A program made the position numbers and the translations under genes. Below the pieces are notes generated by a model. That model had not been told where the DNA came from, did not search any database, and worked only from the letters and a program-made list of their open reading frames with translations. 36,419 nt of DNA, from assembly GCA_028876385.1 (NCBI GenBank), contig JAGWSF010000165.1, positions 1 through 36,419 on the forward strand, written 5' to 3'. Origin of the DNA: Acidobacteriota bacterium. Its GTDB lineage: Bacteria > Actinomycetota > Acidimicrobiia > Acidimicrobiales > Palsa-688. Shown in pieces: positions 32,060-36,419 of the stretch. How positions within the stretch are numbered: the stretch's first letter is position 1; each line of letters begins with the position of its first letter.

Positions 32060-33172
32060 CTATTTGATGTTGGTGTCGAACCAGGTGTTCACCTGATTCT
32101 CCAGAGGTCCCCAGAAGTACGGGTCGATGCGCTGGTAGGCGGTCGGGAAGGTCGGCACCGTCGACAGGGGGTCGACTCCGCTGACCACCGGGTAGTAGAG
32201 CGAGTCACCGGTGGGGTCACCGCCCTGCATCACCTTCTGGCCGGCCGGGGACAGCACGTACTGGATGAACTGCTGCGCCTCGGCCTGCTCGGCGGCGGGC
32301 GCCGCCTTGTCGATGCCGATGACGCCGGGGAGCAGGGTGGGCTTGGGCAGGTAGACGATCTTGGGGTCGAAGCTCGAGCTCTTGGGAGCCTTGAGCAGCT
32401 CGCCGGTGGCCGCCGAGCTCTGGATCAGGCCCATGTCGATCTGGCCCGTCTCGAGGGCGTGGAGGGTGTCCCCGTTGGTGGGGAACACCTTCAGGCCGTT
32501 GGCCTTCAGCTGCGTGAAGTAGGACTCACCGGCAGCGACTCCCCCGCTCTCGCCACCGAGCTGGTTCATGACACCGGCGATGAACGGGTAGGTCGGTCCC
32601 GACTGCGAAGGGTCGTTCATGCCGATCAGACCCTTGTAGGTGGGGGTGAGCAGGTCCTGGGAGCTCGCCGGGACCTGCGTCACCTTGGCGGCGTTGTAGA
32701 TCAGGGCCGCCATGAGCGTGGTACCGGTGGGGGTGTAGGAGTGGTCCGAGGGGATGAGGGCCTGTCCGGCGGCGGTGAAGGTCACCGGCGGGAGGTAGTC
32801 GGCCAGCTGGCCCTGCTTGTCCAGCGAGGCGAAAGCGGTGTCACCGTCCACCCAGAGCACACCCCACTGGGGGTTGTTGCGCTCCGCCGCGATCTTGGTC
32901 AGCAGGGGCCCGGTGCTGTCGTCGTCGAGGCTGACGGGAATCCCGGTGGCGGCCTGGAAGGCCTTGGTCACCGCCGAGTCGTATCCCTGAGCGGAGTAGA
33001 CCACCAGCGGCACCTTGGCTGTCGACGAGGCGGCGGCGGTCGTGTTGGACGAGGCGGCAACGGTCGTAGCGCTGGCTGCAGGCTTCGAGCTGCTGCTGCA
33101 ACCCGCGGCCAACAGGGCCGCGGAAACAGACACTATTGCGGCGGTAGCGGCACGACGCCGGGCGTGGGTCAT
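32060..33172 (-). CDS. ABC transporter substrate-binding lipoprotein (FbpA-like)
   Basis: The 370-residue protein has a lipoprotein signal with lipobox LLAAGC (Cys about residue 25), a Ser/Ala/Thr linker, then a periplasmic-binding-protein fold beginning VPLVVYSAQGYDSAVTKAFQAATGI. The VYSAQG...FQAATGI start and the later SPAGQKVMQGGDPTGDSLYYPVV segment match the FbpA/AfuA/HitA ferric-binding group. Tyrosines near the end (SLYYP, about 329-330) correspond in place to the Fe-binding Tyr pair of that group, so iron is the best guess. ATG 33172 has GGAGG nine bases upstream; an ATG at 33196 has none. A perfect palindrome lies just upstream. Confidence 0.9.
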   Translation of the reverse strand: MTHARRRAATAAIVSVSAALLAAGCSSSSKPAASATTVAASSNTTAAASSTAKVPLVVYSAQGYDSAVTKAFQAATGIPVSLDDDSTGPLLTKIAAERNNPQWGVLWVDGDTAFASLDKQGQLADYLPPVTFTAAGQALIPSDHSYTPTGTTLMAALIYNAAKVTQVPASSQDLLTPTYKGLIGMNDPSQSGPTYPFIAGVMNQLGGESGGVAAGESYFTQLKANGLKVFPTNGDTLHALETGQIDMGLIQSSAATGELLKAPKSSSFDPKIVYLPKPTLLPGVIGIDKAAPAAEQAEAQQFIQYVLSPAGQKVMQGGDPTGDSLYYPVVSGVDPLSTVPTFPTAYQRIDPYFWGPLENQVNTWFDTNIK

Positions 33173-33203
33173 CGGGAATGGCCTCCATTGATTCACTCAG
33201 GCT

Positions 33204-33217
33204 CTAACGATCGTTAG
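33204..33217. promoter_or_regulatory. 14-bp palindromic operator candidate before the ABC importer
   Basis: CTAACGATCGTTAG is a perfect palindrome 32 bases upstream of the binding-protein start codon. It has the size and symmetry of a dimeric repressor site and lies where the promoter or +1 should be. The divergent MarR regulator is a candidate binder. It is not like the classic IdeR iron box. Confidence 0.5.
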
Positions 33218-33310
33218 TCACCATAAGTGGCGACCGTTACCGCCAAGCGACCACCGGATGGACTCAAGGTGAACATCTGACCAACCCGAGTTGAACCGGT
33301 CGGGATCGGG

Positions 33311-33460
33311 TCAGTCGGAGTGGTGTTCGTCCGCTTTGGGGAGCGGCTCGATGACCACGTCGGGGTGTTCGACCTCGGCCCACGGCTCCGGTTGGCACGA
33401 CGGCGGAGACCAGCGCAGGGGCGGGGGGCGGCGATCGACGACATTCGGGCCGGCCCGCAT
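33311..33460 (-). CDS. Possible 49-residue protein
   Basis: The frame starts at ATG 33460 and ends with the acidic, protein-like sequence WAEVEHPDVVIEPLPKADEHH. Third positions are mostly G or C, as in the true genes around it. There is no ribosome binding site, and the frame is open further upstream, so it may be the tail of a decayed gene or chance. Function unknown. Confidence 0.25.
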   Translation of the reverse strand: MRAGPNVVDRRPPPLRWSPPSCQPEPWAEVEHPDVVIEPLPKADEHHSD

Positions 33461-33712
33461 GGCGCGATGGCGGTCGTGACGGTACGTCAGACCCCGACGG
33501 CGGCCACGACCCGATCGGTCAGCGCTCAGCGCACCGACTCCGGCCTGGGCCCCTCCCGGTCCGGCGTTGCGGCCGTATGAGGTGATTGCGTGATATTCAC
33601 TCCAGGTGAAGATACGGCGGTGAGTCCCTCAGCGGGTTAACAGCAGGCGAATGAGCGATGAATTCGCGGCCGGGGCGGCTTGCGGGGACCGGCGGACGTG
33701 GAACGATCAGAT

Positions 33713-33724
33713 CGGTGATCACCG
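33713..33724. promoter_or_regulatory. Palindrome at the MarR gene start
   Basis: CGGTGATCACCG is a perfect 12-bp palindrome that contains the GTG start at 33715. MarR proteins often repress themselves by binding such sites at their own promoter. This is a sequence observation only. Confidence 0.35.
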
Positions 33725-34182
33725 GATCATTCGATCAAACCGACCTAGACGACCTGAGCGACGAGCTGTACCGGGCGGCCGCGGCCATGGCCATGGTCGC
33801 GTCAGACGCACTGAGCCTCCTGGCCCCGGGATTGAACCTGTCGGAGTTCAGAGCCCTCACGCTGATACACGAGCGGGGCACGCAGCGACTGATGGACGTG
33901 GCCGACGCCCTCGACGTCACGCCCACCACCGCCACCCGCCTGGCTGACAGCCTGGCGGCCGCCGGCCTGGTGGAGCGGGTGAGGGTGAGCCGGGATCGAC
34001 GCGAGGTCCACCTGGCCATATCCGCTCCGGGCCGCTCCCTCGTGGAGGCCGTCAACGGCGAACGGCGTCGACATCTGGCCGCCGCTCTCGACGGAGTCCC
34101 GCGACCGACCCTCGCGGGGACGATATCGACCCTGCAGGCGTTGTCGGGGACCACTCGAGCGGCGAGGGTCGCAAGCGCGTGA
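33715..34182 (+). CDS. MarR-family transcriptional regulator
   Basis: The 155-residue protein has the MarR winged-helix layout: helix LYRAAAAMAMVASDALSLL, LNLSEFRALTLIHERGTQ, the HTH LMDVADALDVTPTTATRLADSLAAAGLV and the wing ERVRVSRDRREVHLAISAPGRSLVE with the conserved DRR. The GTG at 33715 is preferred over an ATG at 33658 because the 19 extra residues are Gly/Arg-rich and unlike the family; neither has a good ribosome binding site. It is divergent from the ABC importer and overlaps the next membrane-protein gene by four bases, so it may control either or both. Confidence 0.88.
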   Translation: MITGSFDQTDLDDLSDELYRAAAAMAMVASDALSLLAPGLNLSEFRALTLIHERGTQRLMDVADALDVTPTTATRLADSLAAAGLVERVRVSRDRREVHLAISAPGRSLVEAVNGERRRHLAAALDGVPRPTLAGTISTLQALSGTTRAARVASA

Positions 34183-34898
34183 CCCCCGACCGGACCTTCT
34201 ACCTGGCGCTGTCCCCGTGGCTGTGTTTCGTGATCGGGGACCGAACCGGCGGTGTCGGGCCGGTCAGCGCCGCCGCCTTCAGCGCGGCCGTGGCCGCAGT
34301 GATCGTCTACTTCGACCGCCGGCACGACCGCAGGCCGGTCCTGGGCCTGTCGGGGGCGGCCTTCTTCTCCCTCCTGGCCGTCACGGCCGAGAGCGGTCTC
34401 ACCGCGACCGACCGCTACGACCGCACCATGGCCGTGGCGTTTCTGGCCGCCATATTCGCCGTCTCCCTCGGTCGGGATCCCGTCACCGAGTTGTACGGAC
34501 GCTCGACGGCCTCGCGACGCCAGCGCCAGAGTCCGGGCTTCCGGCTCCACCACTGCGCCCTCACCCGACGCTGGGCCGTGATGAGCCTCGTCGTGGCCGC
34601 CTCGTTGGCCATCGGGGCGGGTCCGGTCGGCCCCCTCGATGCCACGGCGTTCAACTGGTTGATCCCGCTGGCGGCGGTGCTCTACGCGGCCGTAGCCACC
34701 CCGGCAGCCAACGGTGATCTCCCCGTCGACGCCGGGGCCCTGGCAGGAACCTTGGAAGCACTGCTGTCGGCCCGTCGGGAACGTGCGTTCAAGCCCCGGC
34801 TGCTACCCGGCCCCGACCGCGAGGCCACGCCCCGTCGGGACCGACCGGCGGCTTCGACCGGCCCAGGAATTCCGAGACGCTCGGAGGGCTCCCTCTAG
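34179..34898 (+). CDS. Membrane protein of unknown function
   Basis: The 239-residue protein has about five to six hydrophobic segments (roughly 27-43, 53-68, 84-98, 134-150 and 160-180) and a charged Arg/Pro-rich tail after residue 200. Arg and Asp residues lie in the loops between helices (FDRRHDRR, TDRYDRT, GRDPVTELYGR). I do not recognise a family. The GTG start overlaps the MarR stop (GTGA), so the two are co-expressed. It may be the actual target of the MarR protein, for example a small-molecule or stress-related membrane protein. No enzyme motifs are visible. Confidence 0.7.
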   Translation: MTPDRTFYLALSPWLCFVIGDRTGGVGPVSAAAFSAAVAAVIVYFDRRHDRRPVLGLSGAAFFSLLAVTAESGLTATDRYDRTMAVAFLAAIFAVSLGRDPVTELYGRSTASRRQRQSPGFRLHHCALTRRWAVMSLVVAASLAIGAGPVGPLDATAFNWLIPLAAVLYAAVATPAANGDLPVDAGALAGTLEALLSARRERAFKPRLLPGPDREATPRRDRPAASTGPGIPRRSEGSL

Positions 34899-34928
34899 GC
34901 ACCGGGCGGCGCCCGTCCCCCGGCCGGC

Positions 34929-35300
34929 TCAGGACACCGGGGTGGTGCGCTGGTCGATCTGGCGGCGGATGTCGTCCATGTCGAGCTCCCGCACCTTGGC
35001 GATGAGCTGCTCGAGGGCCGGCACAGGGAGGGCTCCGGCCTGGGAGTAGAGCAGGATGCCGTCCCGGAAGACCATCAGAGTCGGGATGGACATGATGCCG
35101 AGAGCCCCGGCCAGCTCGAACTCCGCCTCGGTGTCCACCTTGGCGAACACGATGTCGTCATGTCGTTCCGAAGCAGACTCGAACACCGGGCCGAACATCC
35201 GGCAGGGGCCGCACCAGCTCGCCCACAGGTCCACGAACACCATCTCATTGGAGCTCACGGTCTCCTCGAACGTCTCCTTGGTCAGCGCTACGGTCGCCAC
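34929..35300 (-). CDS. trxA: Thioredoxin
   Basis: The 123-residue protein has the classical active site WASWCGPCRMF, the central FAKVDTEAEFELAGALGI and the cis-Pro segment SIPTLMVFRDG. The GTG start at 35300 has AGGAG eight bases upstream; an upstream in-frame start at 35357 would add 19 non-conserved residues. Some 15 residues at the C-terminus (DMDDIRRQIDQRTTPVS) exceed the usual thioredoxin end, as in a common actinobacterial subtype. It is reduced by thioredoxin reductase, which is not in the window. A CsoR/CstR-like palindrome is about 63-78 bases upstream, next to a cysteine-desulfurase-like gene. Confidence 0.93.
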   Translation of the reverse strand: MATVALTKETFEETVSSNEMVFVDLWASWCGPCRMFGPVFESASERHDDIVFAKVDTEAEFELAGALGIMSIPTLMVFRDGILLYSQAGALPVPALEQLIAKVRELDMDDIRRQIDQRTTPVS

Positions 35301-35362
35301 GGCTGGGTCTCCTGACTTGGTTAACTCCGACGCTCCGCCGGATTCACCAGAAAACAACCCCT

Positions 35363-35378
35363 ATACCCCCCCGGGTAT
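35363..35378. promoter_or_regulatory. CsoR/CstR-type operator candidate before thioredoxin
   Basis: ATACCC-CCCC-GGGTAT forms a 6-bp-arm palindrome with a 4-base centre. Operators of the copper sensor CsoR and the persulfide sensor CstR share the form ATACC-N-GGTAT with C/G runs. It lies in the 90-base gap upstream of trx, where the promoter is expected. Confidence 0.5.
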
Positions 35379-35390
35379 TCCGGCGGGGCA

Positions 35391-36419
35391 TCAGCCCCTG
35401 GCGCAGGGCGCACCGACCTGGCGCCCCCGAGCCTCCCATCCCGGCGCATCGCATTCCGGCCAGTAGTCACCGGTGTGGCGGTCCTGCTGGTAGGGCACCG
35501 GTCCAGGATCGCCTCCGGCCAGGGCCCTCAGGGCGTCCAGCAGTCGATCGATGTCGGCCTCCGAGGTGTTGATGCCGGCGCTGGCCCGCACCGCTCCGGG
35601 CATGAGGCGGCGGTCACCGGAGCTGACGGCCGAACGGTAGGCGGCCACCTGGGCGTGGTCCAGGCCCAGCAGCCGGATCAGGTAGGGGTGGGCACAGAAG
35701 CAGCCGTGACGCACGCCGATGGCGAACTCCGCGCTGAGACGGGCGGCCACCAGGGCGTGGGGAAGACCCTCCACGGTGAAAGTGGCCAGGGGAAGCACCT
35801 CCGCGGTGGAGGCGGGGCCGAGCAGGCGGACCCCTTCGATGGCGGCCAGGCCCTCGCGCAGACGTACGGCCAGGCGACGGTCGTGGTCGGCGATGGCCGC
35901 CCAGCCGATCCGGCCCAGCTCCTCGATGGCCGAGTGCATGGCCACCGCGCCCACCACGTTGGGGGACCCGGCCTCCTCCCGCTCGGGTGGTTCGGTCCAG
36001 GCCACCTCGTCGAGGTCCACCAGGTCGACGGCGCCCCCACCGGCCAGGAAGGGGTCGCCGTCGGCGAAGGCCCGGCGCGGCCCCACCAACACCCCCGCCC
36101 CGAAGGGGGCGTACATCTTGTGCCCGCTCCAGGCCACGAAGTCGGCGGCGGCGGGAAGCGGGACATGGGCGGCCATCTGGGCGCCGTCCACCAGCACCGG
36201 GACGCCCCGCTCGTGGGCCGCTTCGATGATCGACTCGATGGGCGGCAGCCAGCCCGACACGTTGGACGCGCCGCTCAGCGCCAGGAGGCGGGGACGCTCG
36301 CCGTCGTCGAGGGCCCGAGCGACGGCGTCGACGCCGAAGGTCCCGTCCGGTTGGCACTCCACGAAGCGGCGGCGGCAGACCCGGGCCCATGGGAGCAGAT
36401 TGGCGTGGTGCTCGATCAC
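35391..36419 (-). CDS. Class V aminotransferase, cysteine-desulfurase-like (N-terminus missing)
   Basis: The visible 343 codons are the C-terminal part of a PLP enzyme. The PLP-binding lysine is in AWSGHKMYAPFGAG (Lys101 of the fragment), the aspartate in VLVDGAQMAAH, and GSPNVVG is the usual phosphate-contact segment. The loop VRHGCFCAHP matches the RxGxxCAxP active-site loop of SufS/CsdA cysteine desulfurases, with Cys242 as the persulfide residue and an extra Cys240. The true start lies beyond the right edge, since these enzymes have about 80-110 residues before EHHANLLPW. A desulfurase role is plausible but not certain, because related class V enzymes share the fold. Confidence 0.85.
   Translation of the reverse strand: MIEHHANLLPWARVCRRRFVECQPDGTFGVDAVARALDDGERPRLLALSGASNVSGWLPPIESIIEAAHERGVPVLVDGAQMAAHVPLPAAADFVAWSGHKMYAPFGAGVLVGPRRAFADGDPFLAGGGAVDLVDLDEVAWTEPPEREEAGSPNVVGAVAMHSAIEELGRIGWAAIADHDRRLAVRLREGLAAIEGVRLLGPASTAEVLPLATFTVEGLPHALVAARLSAEFAIGVRHGCFCAHPYLIRLLGLDHAQVAAYRSAVSSGDRRLMPGAVRASAGINTSEADIDRLLDALRALAGGDPGPVPYQQDRHTGDYWPECDAPGWEARGRQVGAPCARG

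Larger units (their letters stand above)
33173..33714. other. 542-bp intergenic region between ABC importer and MarR gene
   Basis: This is the only long non-coding stretch of the window. It holds the 14-bp palindrome at 33204, a small inverted repeat GTGATATTCAC at 33590-33600, a possible 49-codon frame on the minus strand (33311-33460), and an AT-richer part (33575-33660) that probably contains the MarR promoter. Longer plus-strand frames here are Arg-rich and not convincing. I see nothing else in it. Confidence 0.6.

Noticed and set aside
33214..33580. Frames of 62-86 codons in the gap between ABC importer and MarR gene
   Set aside because: Arg/Ser/Pro-rich with no ribosome binding site, domain or signal peptide; not convincing as genes.
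34901..34928. GC-rich stem between the membrane-protein and thioredoxin genes as a terminator
   Set aside because: Only a 5-bp stem without a U-tract; such stems arise by chance at this base composition.

Overview
The window looks like a chromosomal segment of a very GC-rich actinobacterium. Codons end mostly in G or C, many starts are GTG or TTG, and genes are packed with 4-base ATGA/GTGA overlaps. Secreted repeats of the type GYWLVASDGGIFSFGDA, a SigB/SigF-type sigma factor, an MtrA/MtrB/LpqB-like set and a NuoF-like/ferric-reductase-like redox cluster together suggest class Acidimicrobiia or a close relative. That placement is inference. I see no rRNA, tRNA, CRISPR array, transposase or phage gene.

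Layout. (1) 1-3373, minus strand: five overlapping genes. They encode a membrane-anchored thioredoxin-like protein (CATC), an unknown 155-residue protein, a MauE-family membrane protein, a Tat-exported Cys-rich protein resembling the methylamine dehydrogenase light chain fused to a six-unit GYW repeat domain, and the start of another membrane protein. This looks like a dedicated export and disulfide-maturation system for one unusual secreted protein, and it is the most interesting locus here. (2) 3471-4718, minus: a sigma factor with a degenerate CheR-methyltransferase-like N-terminus. (3) 4826-7034, plus: surE and rarA. (4) 7026-15584, minus: a response regulator and kinase, a cytochrome b561-like protein, a small secreted protein, ApbE, a ferric-reductase-like membrane protein, a NuoF-like flavoprotein and a ferredoxin, then a phosphodiester glycosidase and an alpha/beta hydrolase. 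The core is a transmembrane electron-transfer module that lacks the usual FMN-binding acceptor protein. (5) 15635-17767: an Old Yellow Enzyme/dienoyl-CoA-reductase-type oxidoreductase. (6) 17902-21468: a PilT ATPase divergent from a tiny HTH protein, a lipocalin-like enzyme-family protein and an SDR.

(7) 21503-24816: a STAS antagonist divergent from an MtrA-like regulator, an MtrB-like kinase and a GerMN lipoprotein. A 15-bp tandem repeat separates regulator and kinase. (8) 24792-25871: a TetR regulator divergent from a small zinc-ribbon membrane protein. A 15-bp-arm inverted repeat built of two GTACATGTAC palindromes lies between them. (9) 25868-28014: a PAP2-family phosphatase, a doubtful secreted protein and a stand-alone ChrB N-terminal-domain protein.

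(10) 28089-34898: a COG4280-like membrane protein with an EGLE motif and a small partner, then a complete FbpABC-type (probably ferric iron) ABC importer. A MarR regulator and a membrane protein are divergent from it. Related TAAC...GTTA sites lie in front of the two transport units. (11) 34929-36419, minus: thioredoxin behind an ATACCC-N4-GGGTAT site resembling CsoR/CstR operators, and a truncated cysteine-desulfurase-like class V aminotransferase.

All function calls come from reading motifs and gene order. No database search was possible.
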